In this document: piece by piece, positions 50,998 to 60,456 of the stretch | Layout: the number at the start of each line of letters is the position of its first letter | Numbering within the stretch: the first letter of the stretch is position 1 | Source: Puia dinghuensis | GTDB lineage: Bacteria > Bacteroidota > Bacteroidia > Chitinophagales > Chitinophagaceae | Length of the DNA: 64,000 nt | NCBI RefSeq assembly: GCF_014642875.1 | Contig: NZ_BMJC01000002.1 | Location: 868,001 to 932,000, forward strand | Direction of reading: 5' to 3' | Position numbers and translations under genes: made by a program | Notes under the pieces: generated by a model | Databases searched by the model: none | Told to the model about the DNA's origin: nothing | What the model saw: only the letters and a program-made list of their open reading frames with translations

Positions 50998-52596
50998 ATG
51001 AAAAGAATATATTTATTCGTCTTTGTACTTGCAGCTTTGCTTGGTTTCAGCGCCTGTACCAAGCTGAAAGTAGACGTCGAATCCCAATATGTAAGCAGCA
51101 ATTTTCCGACGACTTCCAATGACTATGCCGCCCTGTTCGGAACGATGTACAGTAACCTGTCATCCCAATATGCGATCCCCTACTGGCGGATGCAGGAACT
51201 ATCGACGGACGAGGCTATTCTTCCGGCGCGCGACGGCAATTTCGACGACGGGGGGCAGTACCGCCTGATGCATTACCATACCTGGAACTATGACCATCCC
51301 TATGTCACCGGCATATGGCAGTGGGGATTCGGTGGTATCAATAACTGTAACCGGCTGATGACGCTGACGATCCAATCAAAGGCCGATACGGTCACCAAGA
51401 CGGCCAATCTCGCTGAGATCAGGGCGATGCGCGCGCTGTATTACTTTTTCATGATGGACCTTTACGGCAATGTACCGCTGATCACGAACTTCCCGGTAGC
51501 CACGCCACCTGCTACTCAGCCGAGAGCAAAGGTCTTCCAGTTTATCGAATCGGAGTTGTTGAGCATCGCCCAGCAACTGCCTTCCAAGACGAGCAGCCTG
51601 GCCACCAATACACTGCAGTACGGGCGTCCGACCAAGGCGATGGCCTTTGCCGTGCTGATGAAGATGTACCTGAATGCCGACATCTACACAGGCGGCGCTA
51701 CCCGGTATAATGATGTTGTCGCGATGGCAGACAGCATTCAGCAAAACAAGAACTATTACCTGGACGCCCGGTTCCGGGATATATTTTTACCCACTAACGG
51801 TCCGCAGATCAACGAGACTATTTTTGCGATCCCTTATGACCAGCAAATCCCCGGTAATCAATTTACCCGGTTTGGATTTTACTACTACCTGGTTAATGCC
51901 TACGGCTTTAACGTGGGAGAGAGTATTGCGATGAGCACTACCCCCGAGTTCTACAAGCGGTTCAATATCCCGGGGGATTTCCGGACGAAAACATGGTTGG
52001 TTGGTCCGCAATTCTATCCTGATGGCACGGGAGGATTTACGAACCAGCCCGTTTATTATCCCGGTACCACCACGCAAATCGTCATCAACCCTACCCTGAC
52101 CCTCGTTCCTCCCAAGCCGATGGATCTGGGTAACACCATTGCCAGCCAGGCGGAAGGGATTCGTTCGATCAAGTATTATCCCGATCCGACCACTATCCAG
52201 GCCACGCGCCTGAATGGCAATGATGTGCCTGTATTCCGGCTGGCGGACGTCTATTTGATGAAAGCCGAGGCTATACTGCGTGGCGCCACGCCTACATCCA
52301 TGAATGGGGTGTTGCAGACTCCGGCTTACCTGGTGAATTTGCTGCGTACCCGGGCAGGTGCACAGCTTGCGCCCACGGTAACCCTGGATACCCTGCTTGA
52401 CGAGCGGGCGCGCGAACTTTCCTGGGAAGGATGGCGGCGTAATGATCTTATCCGGTTTGGTGAGTTTGAAAAATCATATCCGCTGCCTCCCAGTGATCCG
52501 CTGACGATGAACACGGATGTGACCAGGAGGCTTTTCCCCATTCCTATTTCGGAGATCAAATTGAACAGTAATCTTGTGCAGAACCCCGGGTATTGA
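50998..52596 (+). CDS. SusD/RagB-family glycan-binding lipoprotein
   Basis: A 532-residue SusD homologue. Lipobox ALLGFSACTKLK with Cys about 20, TPR-like helices, and the RagB/SusD C-terminal region with DVYLMKAEAILRGATP, RARELSWEGWRRNDLIRFG and FPIPISEIKLN. It is the partner of the 48011 SusC. The operon ends at the strong terminator at 52603-52631. Ligand not decided: no polysaccharide enzymes are encoded next to it. Confidence 0.95.
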   Translation: MKRIYLFVFVLAALLGFSACTKLKVDVESQYVSSNFPTTSNDYAALFGTMYSNLSSQYAIPYWRMQELSTDEAILPARDGNFDDGGQYRLMHYHTWNYDHPYVTGIWQWGFGGINNCNRLMTLTIQSKADTVTKTANLAEIRAMRALYYFFMMDLYGNVPLITNFPVATPPATQPRAKVFQFIESELLSIAQQLPSKTSSLATNTLQYGRPTKAMAFAVLMKMYLNADIYTGGATRYNDVVAMADSIQQNKNYYLDARFRDIFLPTNGPQINETIFAIPYDQQIPGNQFTRFGFYYYLVNAYGFNVGESIAMSTTPEFYKRFNIPGDFRTKTWLVGPQFYPDGTGGFTNQPVYYPGTTTQIVINPTLTLVPPKPMDLGNTIASQAEGIRSIKYYPDPTTIQATRLNGNDVPVFRLADVYLMKAEAILRGATPTSMNGVLQTPAYLVNLLRTRAGAQLAPTVTLDTLLDERARELSWEGWRRNDLIRFGEFEKSYPLPPSDPLTMNTDVTRRLFPIPISEIKLNSNLVQNPGY

Positions 52597-52602
52597 TGAT
52601 AT

Positions 52603-52631
52603 AAAAAAGGGCGCCCTTAGGGCGCCTTTTT
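52603..52631. terminator. Intrinsic terminator after SusD, possibly bidirectional
   Basis: A run of A residues, GG, a bulged G, CGCCC, loop TTA, GGGCG, CC and a run of T residues: a GC-rich stem flanked by an A tract on one side and a T tract on the other. It lies seven bases after the SusD stop at 52596 and just before the lutC stop at 52635 on the opposite strand, so it can end both operons. Confidence 0.85.
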
Positions 52632-52634
52632 CAT

Positions 52635-53267
52635 TTAATAGAATCCTGCATCGGAGAGCTGTTCGTCGAGCAGGAAGACGGTGAGGCTGCGGGGGCCATG
52701 GGCGCCGAGGACGAGGGATTGTTCGATATCGGCTGTTTTGGAGGGGCCGGCGATGAAGGTGGAGAAACCATAAGTTGGGATGAGGGCAATGCGGTCATAG
52801 GCCTGGTGCATCGTGGCGACGATATCTTTTCTGTGGATGACGAGGACAAGATTTTGCGTAATAAACGGAAGCACCCGTTCGATCATCTGCGACTCGGTGA
52901 TAAAGCAGGCGCCATTCTCCGCAACGCCGAAATGCGCGGGAAGGATGGCCAGATCGGTGTTCTCCAGCGTATGCGGATCGTCGTCATAATGATTTTTCGT
53001 TTCGGGAGATGCCGTTTCCGCAAAGGTCGAAAGCTCGGGGCAGTTGGTGACGATGCGCCGGGCCCCGGGATATTGCTCGTGGAGGATAGTTGCGATGCGA
53101 TCGAATCCCGAGACCAGGAAGGCAGCGCCGCCGATGGCTTCCAGGACAGTGATAAACCGGGGAGTGAGGTCACCGCTGGTATCGGGTCCCTGGTGTTGCG
53201 GCGGCAGCGCTCGGGCATCGGGCTGATTCGCTTTGACGGCGGCCAGTATCTTATCGCGGCTGCTCAT
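52635..53267 (-). CDS. lutC: LUD-domain protein LutC of the lactate oxidation complex
   Basis: A 210-residue LUD-domain protein (LutC/YkgG) needed with LutA and LutB for oxidation of L-lactate to pyruvate. Seen: MSSRDKILAAVKANQP, TNCPELSTFAET region, NTDLAILPAHFGVAENGACFI, and the signature AGPSKTADIEQSLVLGAHGPRSL. I chose ATG 53267, one base after the LutB stop at 53269-53271; an open frame reaches 53300 inside lutB but the family start fits here. Last gene of the rhamnose operon, ending at the terminator 52603-52631. Confidence 0.93.
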   Translation of the reverse strand: MSSRDKILAAVKANQPDARALPPQHQGPDTSGDLTPRFITVLEAIGGAAFLVSGFDRIATILHEQYPGARRIVTNCPELSTFAETASPETKNHYDDDPHTLENTDLAILPAHFGVAENGACFITESQMIERVLPFITQNLVLVIHRKDIVATMHQAYDRIALIPTYGFSTFIAGPSKTADIEQSLVLGAHGPRSLTVFLLDEQLSDAGFY

Positions 53268-53268
53268 G

Positions 53269-54645
53269 TTATTGTTTATTTTTTTTATACCATTCGCCAA
53301 AGGATTGTTTTGGGGGCGCCGGCAGGTCGCGCTGATGATACCAGGGGTTTAATCTATTGTTCACCGTAAAGGGGACATTGAGCATAAACCACCGGCCCGT
53401 CTTTCCGGCTGTATGATAAACGCCGGGATTCGACAGCACCCAGGTCATCGCCTTCATGGTGGCTGTCTTTGCGGCCGGCGAATTGCCTTCCTGTACAATG
53501 ACCTGCCGCCACTTATAGAGTTGCTCGTGGATGTCGATCTTCACCGGGCAGACATTCGAACAGCTTCCGCACAGCGTGCTGGCAAAGGGCAGATCGGAAT
53601 ATTTTTTCATGTCCAGGTTTGGCGAGAGGATAGAACCGATGGGGCCGGCAACCGCTGTATGATAGCTGTGTCCCCCGCTGCGCCGGTAGACGGGGCAGGT
53701 GTTGAAGCAGGCGGCACACCGGATACATTTCAGCGAGTTACGAAAATCCTTCCGGCCGAGATGGGTGCTGCGACCATTATCGACCAGTACGATGTGCATT
53801 TCCTGTCCCGGACGTGGTTTCCGGAAATGACTGGAATAGGTGGTGATCGGCTGCCCTGTCGCGCTCCGGGTCAACAGGCGCAGAAAGACACCCAGATGAT
53901 CCCGCTTCGGGATCAGTTTTTCAATACCCATACAGGCGATGTGGACATCCGCAAGATGGGCGCCCATATCGGCATTGCCTTCATTGGTACAGACGACGAA
54001 CTCACCGGTTTCCGCAACGGCGAAGTTGACACCGGTGAGGGCTACCCGCCGGGTCAGGAACTTTTCCCGTAGATGAAGTCTGGCCGCGTATGTCAGGAAT
54101 TGAGGGTCAGCATTGCCGGCAGGCGTCCCCAGATGTTTGTGGAATAATTCGCCTATCTCCTCTTTCTTCCAATGGATACAGGGTAGGACGATGTGGCTTG
54201 GTGGTTCTTCAGCCAATTGTACCACACGTTCACCCAGATCGGTATCTACTACTTCCACGTTGTGCGCTGCCAAAAATTCGTTAAGATGGCATTCTTCGGT
54301 GAGCATGGATTTACTTTTCACCATCTTGTCGACCTTATGGTTTCGCAGGATGGAGAGAACTATGTCATTATGCTCTTTGGCGTCGGCCGCCCAGTGGACA
54401 ATGACGCCGTTGCGGCTAGCTTCTTCCTCGAATTTCGTGAGGTATTCGCTGAGATTGGACAGGACATTGTCCTTTATCTTCGAAGCGCTGTCCCTCAATG
54501 CCTCCCAGTCGGCGACCTGGGCTGCGGCCTTATCTCTTTTCTGTCTCACCCACCAAAGGGTCTGATCATGCCAGTCCACCCGGGGTTCATCTTTATTGAA
54601 TGCTGCTGCCAGCGTGGCATGGTCTTTATGATTCGAGCTGCTCAT
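53269..54645 (-). CDS. lutB: Iron-sulfur protein LutB of the lactate oxidation complex
   Basis: A 458-residue protein joining a LUD domain (about 60-290) to a ferredoxin-like part: CIRCAACFNTCPVYRRSGGH from about residue 307 and CGSCSNVCPVKIDI around 358-370, the two 4Fe-4S sites of LutB. Part of the LutABC complex that oxidises L-lactate without flavin lactate dehydrogenase. Overlaps the lutA stop by four bases at 54642-54645, so translation is coupled. Between lutA and lutC in the rhamnose operon. Confidence 0.95.
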   Translation of the reverse strand: MSSSNHKDHATLAAAFNKDEPRVDWHDQTLWWVRQKRDKAAAQVADWEALRDSASKIKDNVLSNLSEYLTKFEEEASRNGVIVHWAADAKEHNDIVLSILRNHKVDKMVKSKSMLTEECHLNEFLAAHNVEVVDTDLGERVVQLAEEPPSHIVLPCIHWKKEEIGELFHKHLGTPAGNADPQFLTYAARLHLREKFLTRRVALTGVNFAVAETGEFVVCTNEGNADMGAHLADVHIACMGIEKLIPKRDHLGVFLRLLTRSATGQPITTYSSHFRKPRPGQEMHIVLVDNGRSTHLGRKDFRNSLKCIRCAACFNTCPVYRRSGGHSYHTAVAGPIGSILSPNLDMKKYSDLPFASTLCGSCSNVCPVKIDIHEQLYKWRQVIVQEGNSPAAKTATMKAMTWVLSNPGVYHTAGKTGRWFMLNVPFTVNNRLNPWYHQRDLPAPPKQSFGEWYKKNKQ

Positions 54646-55364
54646 CCGGTGATCTTGCTGTTTAATATCTCTGCGATATGTTTTACCTGTACGGGGCTTT
54701 TCTGCCGGCGAAGGATGCCCTCGAGGTGCATGAGGCAGCTCATGTCCGAGCCGGTGATGACTTCAGCGCCATGGTGAAGGTGATCGGCCACGCGGTCTTT
54801 CCCCATTTTTACTGACACCGCTTCCTCGGCCACACAAAAGGTTCCGCCAAAACCACAGCATTCATCCTTACGGTCGAGGTCGATGAGCTGGATATCCTTC
54901 ACCATGTCGAGTAGTTTTTGCGGCTTGGAGAAAGGCGGCGCCATCAGTTCGCTCATCTGGGCCAGGTGAAGACCTCTTTGCCCGTGACAGCTTTGGTGAA
55001 GGCCTACCTTATACGGGAAGCAGGCATCCAGGTTGTCCACCTTCAGGACATCGGTGAGGAATTCGACGAGTTCGTATATTTTTCCGGCTATGTTCGCGTC
55101 ATGTATATGGTCCTTTATATGCAGGACACAGCTGCCGGAAGGGGCCACGATGTATTCGAATTCAGCAAAATTCCTGATGAAGAGGGCATTGCAGCCGCCG
55201 GTGAGATGTTCGTAGCCGGAATTGGCCATGGGCTGGCCGCAACAGGTCTGGTCGGGAGGATAAACAACGTCGCATCCGAGCCTTGTCAGCAATTCCAGGG
55301 TAGCGATGCCCACCTGCGGATAAAACTGGTCGACATAACAAGGTACAAACAACCCAACGCGCAT
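54642..55364 (-). CDS. lutA: Iron-sulfur protein LutA of the lactate oxidation complex
   Basis: A 240-residue CCG-domain protein: VPCYVDQFYPQVGIATL start, PDQTCCGQPMANSGY, HQSCHGQRGLH and DECCGFGGTFCV. Two CCG repeats hold the Fe-S site of LutA/YkgE. With LutB and LutC it oxidises L-lactate to pyruvate, here the L-lactate made by the rhamnose pathway. It starts five bases from the FGGY kinase stop at 55370. Confidence 0.95.
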   Translation of the reverse strand: MRVGLFVPCYVDQFYPQVGIATLELLTRLGCDVVYPPDQTCCGQPMANSGYEHLTGGCNALFIRNFAEFEYIVAPSGSCVLHIKDHIHDANIAGKIYELVEFLTDVLKVDNLDACFPYKVGLHQSCHGQRGLHLAQMSELMAPPFSKPQKLLDMVKDIQLIDLDRKDECCGFGGTFCVAEEAVSVKMGKDRVADHLHHGAEVITGSDMSCLMHLEGILRRQKSPVQVKHIAEILNSKITG

Positions 55365-55369
55365 GAGGA

Positions 55370-56686
55370 CTATTTATAATATTTTAATTCTATAATATCA
55401 CCAGGACGAGAGCCATCGTTCCAATGTTGGTGGATGGCCAGGGCCGCACCGATAGCCGTTGCCTGCGGAATAGAGGCCGCAAAGACCTCGATATCCGGAA
55501 AGGCTTCCGCCAGCAGGTGCATATAGATCTGGTTCTTTCCAAATCCGCCGTCCACGAAGATACGCTTGACATCGGTATCATGCAGCACTAATTGTGTGGA
55601 AGCAACCTGTTTTGCCATAATGTCAAGCATCAGGCGGTGATAGGCTTCTTCGAAAGTGGTGGGTTTGTCCGCGGGATGGGCGCGTAGTTGCCGGATAGTA
55701 TCGGCGTCATAGGTGACTTTTGCCGCGGTGGCAGGCTGGACATGGAACTCCGCGGCGATGCGCAGAACCTGCTGTTCGTGCTCATAGCCGGCGAAGAGGC
55801 GGGAGGCCTTCACCGGCTTGCCCTGGTAACTGAGGTAGCAGAGACAGTCTTTTTGCAATTCGGCTACGGTGAGGGGGGAGTGGTTGAAGGGGTTCATGGA
55901 GATGCACCAGGTTCCCGTGGAGATGAGCAGGAAGGGTTCGCGGAAGCTTTCAAAATAGGGGATCATAGCTGCCGAACTGTCATGAAGGCCGATGCCGCTG
56001 ATGGGGATCGAAGGGCGTGCGAGACCCGGCGGGGATGCCGCCTTCACCGGCAGGACGCTTGTCGAGGGAAGGATGGGCGCTAATTTGTCGATGATGCCTT
56101 CCCGGTAGACCCATTCGTGATAATGCTGTTGGGAGAAGTTCCAGAGATTGGTATGACACCCGATGCTGGTGATGTCGGAGCAGGGCGTGCCGGTGAGCAG
56201 ATAGCTGAGGTATTGCGGGAGGTGGAGTGCGGTCTGAATCTTTGCGAAGAGTTGCGGTTGCAGCTCTTTTATCCGGTAGAGCTGCATGCCGGAATTCAGA
56301 CTGCCCAGCACAGGAGAGGCGGTGAGCATGGAGAAAGTCACTTCGCCGCCATGTGCATCATAGAATTTCGTTTTGAGTTCGTCGGGAAAAGGTTTCAGAT
56401 AATTATAGAGGGGTGCGACGGGTTTGCCATCGTTTCCGATGTAGACGAAGCTGGCGCCATAGGCGGAGAAATTGATGGCTTTTAGCATGAAAGCCGCCGG
56501 GATGCCTGCCAGGGACGCATGGATGAAGCCGGTGAGCCGGGTGAGGTCTTCGCAGGGTTCTCCATCCTCGTCGGTGGTCTGCTCGCAGATGCACGATCGC
56601 TCCCACACGATGTTGTATTGTTCGTCGAATAGGAAGAGCTTTTTGTTGGTCTTGCCGATGTCGAAGATGGCGATCACATTCTGCAT
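55370..56686 (-). CDS. rhaB: FGGY-family kinase, probable L-rhamnulokinase
   Basis: A 438-residue FGGY carbohydrate kinase: AIFDIGKTNKKLFLFDEQY nucleotide-binding start, NFSAYGASFVYI, HDSSAAMIPYF and the ATPase motif STGTWCISM, then FVDGGFGKNQIYMHLLAEAF. Position between RhaI and LutA in a rhamnose operon makes L-rhamnulose the likely substrate. It is shorter than typical E. coli RhaB and of the alternative subgroup, so it is named by context. It is 23 bases from the rhaI stop, a gap that holds the GGCCTTCGGCC hairpin. Confidence 0.87.
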   Translation of the reverse strand: MQNVIAIFDIGKTNKKLFLFDEQYNIVWERSCICEQTTDEDGEPCEDLTRLTGFIHASLAGIPAAFMLKAINFSAYGASFVYIGNDGKPVAPLYNYLKPFPDELKTKFYDAHGGEVTFSMLTASPVLGSLNSGMQLYRIKELQPQLFAKIQTALHLPQYLSYLLTGTPCSDITSIGCHTNLWNFSQQHYHEWVYREGIIDKLAPILPSTSVLPVKAASPPGLARPSIPISGIGLHDSSAAMIPYFESFREPFLLISTGTWCISMNPFNHSPLTVAELQKDCLCYLSYQGKPVKASRLFAGYEHEQQVLRIAAEFHVQPATAAKVTYDADTIRQLRAHPADKPTTFEEAYHRLMLDIMAKQVASTQLVLHDTDVKRIFVDGGFGKNQIYMHLLAEAFPDIEVFAASIPQATAIGAALAIHQHWNDGSRPGDIIELKYYK

Positions 56687-56699
56687 AATCTCTTTTTAC

Positions 56700-56710
56700 G
56701 GCCTTCGGCC
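56700..56710. repeat. GGCC-TTC-GGCC hairpin at the rhaI stop
   Basis: A perfect GGCC arm pair around TTC that overlaps the rhaI stop codon (56710-56712) by one base and fills the short rhaI-rhaB gap. The same 11 bases recur at 63214-63224 after the sugar-porter stop. It may act as an mRNA hairpin inside the operon, changing kinase expression or stability. Confidence 0.45.
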
Positions 56711-57984
56711 TATAGGCCTGTCGCGACGGTTCCGGCGCCTCTTTCTTTTACTAAATGTTCGCGTACTCTTTCATTGCGATAGAGCGCCAGGGGGTCGAGC
56801 GCAGCGCCTGCCCGCAACCGGGCTTCGGCCACCAGCGCACGGGTGTCAGTGCGGAAGGTGTTCTGCAATATTTCCTGCGCTGCAACGGCGTCGTTGGCTA
56901 ATTGAGTGGCGACGAGTTTCTTGCGATCGATAAGCAGGGCCTGGGCATAGGTGAGCATTATCGCTTCCACGGACTGGAGCAGATCTTCCAGCGGATCTTT
57001 GACATTGTGCGATGCATCGATCATCCAGCCCAGGTCGCGGGCATGGTCCATCCCGCGGGCATCCATGCCTTCTACGAGCTCATTAAAAATGAGAAAGAGC
57101 TGGTAAGGTTTGATGCTGCCCACCGTCAGGTCGTCGTCACCGTATTTGGAGTCGTTGAAGTGAAAACCGCCCAGCTTTCCTTCCATCAGCAGGAGGGCGA
57201 CTATTTGCTCAATATTGGCGTTTGGCAGGTGATGTCCCAGGTCGACAAGGGTATAGGCCTTGGGGCCTAATTTGGAGGCATAGAGCAGGGACTGTCCCCA
57301 GTCGCCCACGGTCATGGAATAGAAGTTGGGTTCGAATGCCTTGTATTCGACAAACATCTTCCAGTTGCCGGGCAGGGCGGCGTAAATCTCCTGCAAACCT
57401 TCGAGCGTATGTTGAAAGGCCTGGCGGAAATTCAACTGCCCGGGGAAGCAGGAGCCGTCGGACAGCCAGACGGTGAGCGAGTCGGAGCCGAGCTGTTTTC
57501 CATAGTTGATCACTTCGATATTGTGATCGATAGCCTGGCGGCGCACTTCTTTTTTTACATTTTGGAGGGAGCCATACTTATAAGTATACTGTTGACCGGG
57601 CTGGTCCTGGAAGGTATTCGAGTTCATCGCGTCAAAGCGAAGTCCAAACTGTGCGGCAAGGGCCTTGATGGCGGCGGGATTGCCGGGGATGTCCCAGGGG
57701 ATGTGGAGGGAGATGGCGCCGCTGCTGCGGTTCAGCGCATGCAAGAGCCCTACGTCCTCGATCTTCTCTTCCAGGCTACGAGGCTCGCCACCACCGGAGA
57801 AACGGCCAAACCGGGTGCCGCCCGTACCAAGCGCCCAACTGGGTATCGCCACCTGGAAATCGATGAGCTTTTTTAAGATAGCTTCTGCATCGGATACCCC
57901 AGCGGCGATGAAGTCAAACCGGCGGCGGTGTTCTTTCAGCATGGACTGGTTGTGCTCGTCTATTTTATATTTTTCTATTTGCAT
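56710..57984 (-). CDS. rhaI: L-rhamnose isomerase (RhaI type)
   Basis: A 424-residue TIM-barrel sugar isomerase that converts L-rhamnose to L-rhamnulose. Seen: SWALGTGGTRFGRFSGGGEP, MFVEYKAFEPNFYSM with metal-binding Glu, LVDLGHHLPNANIEQIVALL with Asp and His, and GGFHFNDSKYGDDDL. This is RhaI, unrelated in detail to E. coli RhaA. I chose ATG 57984, ten bases inside the rhaM gene end, over 58068. Part of the rhamnose operon. Confidence 0.94.
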   Translation of the reverse strand: MQIEKYKIDEHNQSMLKEHRRRFDFIAAGVSDAEAILKKLIDFQVAIPSWALGTGGTRFGRFSGGGEPRSLEEKIEDVGLLHALNRSSGAISLHIPWDIPGNPAAIKALAAQFGLRFDAMNSNTFQDQPGQQYTYKYGSLQNVKKEVRRQAIDHNIEVINYGKQLGSDSLTVWLSDGSCFPGQLNFRQAFQHTLEGLQEIYAALPGNWKMFVEYKAFEPNFYSMTVGDWGQSLLYASKLGPKAYTLVDLGHHLPNANIEQIVALLLMEGKLGGFHFNDSKYGDDDLTVGSIKPYQLFLIFNELVEGMDARGMDHARDLGWMIDASHNVKDPLEDLLQSVEAIMLTYAQALLIDRKKLVATQLANDAVAAQEILQNTFRTDTRALVAEARLRAGAALDPLALYRNERVREHLVKERGAGTVATGL

Positions 57985-58295
57985 GGTAAGTAAAATACTT
58001 CTTTTAGCGATTTTGTCACCGGTGAGTGGTCGGGGTTGGAATCCATAATGTCTTTCATATAGTCCCACCAGCGTTGCATCACGGGCTGCTTTGGAAGCTG
58101 ATCCAGGGCGGAGGGGTCGGCGATCTGCAGCACCGCGAAGAGCGTCCCGGTTTCCTCATCCAAAAATATCGAATATTCGCGGATACCGGTGGTGTGGAGC
58201 AGGGTTTGCAGCTCCGGCCAGATGGCGTCATGACGACGCCGGTATTCCTCTTCGAAGCCGGCGTGCAGCTTCATGGTAAAAGCGATGCGTTGCAT
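57975..58295 (-). CDS. rhaM: L-rhamnose mutarotase
   Basis: A 106-residue RhaM that interconverts the anomers of L-rhamnose. The catalytic residues known from E. coli YiiL, Tyr18 and His22, are present at the same positions (EYRRRHDAIWPEL), and a Trp pair occurs at QRWWDYM, near 76-77. The gene lies between the aldolase-dehydrogenase and rhaI, with a ten-base overlap of rhaI. Length fits the family. Confidence 0.95.
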   Translation of the reverse strand: MQRIAFTMKLHAGFEEEYRRRHDAIWPELQTLLHTTGIREYSIFLDEETGTLFAVLQIADPSALDQLPKQPVMQRWWDYMKDIMDSNPDHSPVTKSLKEVFYLPCK

Positions 58296-58329
58296 GGTGG
58301 TTCATTTATGGATGGCGGACGCCGCCCGG

Positions 58330-60450
58330 TTAACGTACAAAAGCCATAGCTACGCCGCCGTCCACGTTGAGCATATTGCCGGTGGATTTGTTCATCAGCC
58401 CGCCGACAAAGACAAAACAGGCATTGGCGATGTCTTCCGGCAGGATGATCTCGTTCAGCAGGGTGCGTTTGGCATAGTAAGCCGGCAGCTCTGCTACGGT
58501 GATGCCATAGGCCTTCGCCCGGCCTTCCGCCCAGGCGCCTTCCCAGATCTTGCTGTCGGAAATGACGGCATCGGGGTTGACGACATTGACGCGTATCTTG
58601 TCAGGTCCAAGTTCAGCGGCGTTGAGGCGGCTGAGGTGCAGCTGTGCGGCCTTTGCCGAGCCATAGGCGGCATTGTTCGGTCCCGACACGAGGCCATTCT
58701 TGCTGACGATGTTGAGAACGTCGCCGCCGATGCCTTGCTTACGCATGGTCTCCACGCCTGCCCGGGTGACGAGGAACTGGCCTTTTACCAGGACGTCGTA
58801 TAGAACGTCCCAGTCTTTTTCGGTATGATCGAGGATGGGTTTGGAGATGGACAGACCGGCGCAGTTGACTACGATGTCCACCCCGCCGAAGGCCAGGGCT
58901 GCGGCGTTGTAGACTTTAAGGATGCCCTCCGCGTTGGTTACATCGAGGACTTCGCCGATGAATACGTCTTTTCCGTACTGCTGGTGGAATTCCTTTTTGG
59001 CCGATTCCAGCCGTTGTTCGTCGTTGTCATTGATGATCACGCAGGCGCCTTCGTCAGCGAATTTTTTGGCGATGGCCTTTCCGATGCCACCGGCACTGCC
59101 CGTTACCAGTGCGACGCGTCCTGAAAGGGCCTTGGGCTTCGGCATCCGCTGCAGTTTCGCTTCTTCCAGCAGCCAGTATTCGATGTTGAAGGCTTCCTGC
59201 CGCGGCAGGGAGGTATAGGAAGAGACTGCTTCGGCCCCCTTCATCACATTGATGGCGTTGATATAGAACTCGGCCGCGACACGGGCCGTCTGTTTGTCTT
59301 TGGAAAAGGTGAACATCCCGACTCCCGGGTACAAGATGACGACAGGATTCGGGTCGCGCATTGCCGGGCTGTTGGGATGCTTACAGGTGTCATAATAGTT
59401 TGCATACATCTGCCGGTAGCTTTCGAACTGGGGAGAAAGCTTTTCTTTCAAGGCCGGGATGTCCGTCATATCCTGTGTCGGGGCCAGATCGAGCACCAGC
59501 GGGCTGATCTTGGTACGAAGGAAGTGGTCGGGGCAACTGGTGCCCATGGGAGCGAGACGGGCAAGGTCGTTGGAGTTGATAAATTCGAGGACTCGGTCGT
59601 CATCGGTAAAATGTCCGATCATCTTTGTCTTCGAAGAGCAGAAGCCTCTCAGCACCGGCGCGAGTGCGGCCGCCCTTACCTTGCGTTCGTCCTTCGGCAG
59701 GGACTTGAGCCTCGCGCCGCCAAAGGTGGCCCCTTTTTTTCCGATATTATCTTCGAGGTACTGGGCGCAACGTTCGATGACTTCAAGGGTGTTGAGGTAA
59801 CTTTCATAAGCAGTATCTCCCCAAGTAAATAGGCCGTGAGAACCAAGGATAATCCCACGGATGTCAGGATTATCGTCGAGGCATTGACGAAGCTGAAGTC
59901 CAAGGTCAAAACCCGGGCGCTGCCATGCTATCCAACCGATTTTGCCACCAAAAAGCTCCTGTGTGATCTTCTTTCCGTCTTTTGCCGCAGCGATGGCGAT
60001 GGCGGCATCGGGGTGCAGGTGGTCGACATGCGCAAAGGGAAGGAAGCCGTGCAGCGGAGTGTCGATGGATGGAGCTTTTGAATTGAGGTCGTAGATACAA
60101 TGGTTGAAGAGTTCGACCATTTCGTCTTCGTATTGGATGCCCCTGTATACCTTTTTCAGGCTGAGGAGGCGGTCTACGTAGAGGGCTGCAAGGCCGTTGC
60201 GTTTGAGCGTACCAAGATCACCGCCCGACCCTTTTACCCACATCACTTTTGTCTCCTGGCCAGTGAGTGGATCTTTAGCCATGGCCTTACAGGAGGTGTT
60301 GCCCCCACCGTAATTGGTGAGTCGCAAGTCGGCGCCTAAGAGATTCGAACGGTATATGAGTAAAGCTACTTCATCCCCGGCGAGCTCAGCGGCTTTCTTT
60401 TCATCCCACAGATAGCTTACGTGTTTGAATTTCGTTGTAGTAACAGACAT
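58330..60450 (-). CDS. rhaEW: Bifunctional L-rhamnulose-1-phosphate aldolase/L-lactaldehyde dehydrogenase
   Basis: A 706-residue fusion of a class II aldolase (about 20-420; TNYGGGNTSCKAM, HVDHLHPDAAIAIA with zinc-binding His, GSHGLFTWGDTAYE) and an SDR dehydrogenase (about 437-706; VALVTGSAGGIGKAIAKKF and YGSAKAAQLHLSRL with Tyr-x-x-x-Lys). Known as RhaEW, it splits rhamnulose-1-phosphate to DHAP and L-lactaldehyde and oxidises the latter to L-lactate, which LutABC can use. It begins seven bases from the RhaT stop and is the second gene of the operon. Confidence 0.96.
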   Translation of the reverse strand: MSVTTTKFKHVSYLWDEKKAAELAGDEVALLIYRSNLLGADLRLTNYGGGNTSCKAMAKDPLTGQETKVMWVKGSGGDLGTLKRNGLAALYVDRLLSLKKVYRGIQYEDEMVELFNHCIYDLNSKAPSIDTPLHGFLPFAHVDHLHPDAAIAIAAAKDGKKITQELFGGKIGWIAWQRPGFDLGLQLRQCLDDNPDIRGIILGSHGLFTWGDTAYESYLNTLEVIERCAQYLEDNIGKKGATFGGARLKSLPKDERKVRAAALAPVLRGFCSSKTKMIGHFTDDDRVLEFINSNDLARLAPMGTSCPDHFLRTKISPLVLDLAPTQDMTDIPALKEKLSPQFESYRQMYANYYDTCKHPNSPAMRDPNPVVILYPGVGMFTFSKDKQTARVAAEFYINAINVMKGAEAVSSYTSLPRQEAFNIEYWLLEEAKLQRMPKPKALSGRVALVTGSAGGIGKAIAKKFADEGACVIINDNDEQRLESAKKEFHQQYGKDVFIGEVLDVTNAEGILKVYNAAALAFGGVDIVVNCAGLSISKPILDHTEKDWDVLYDVLVKGQFLVTRAGVETMRKQGIGGDVLNIVSKNGLVSGPNNAAYGSAKAAQLHLSRLNAAELGPDKIRVNVVNPDAVISDSKIWEGAWAEGRAKAYGITVAELPAYYAKRTLLNEIILPEDIANACFVFVGGLMNKSTGNMLNVDGGVAMAFVR

Positions 60451-60456
60451 ATTCTT

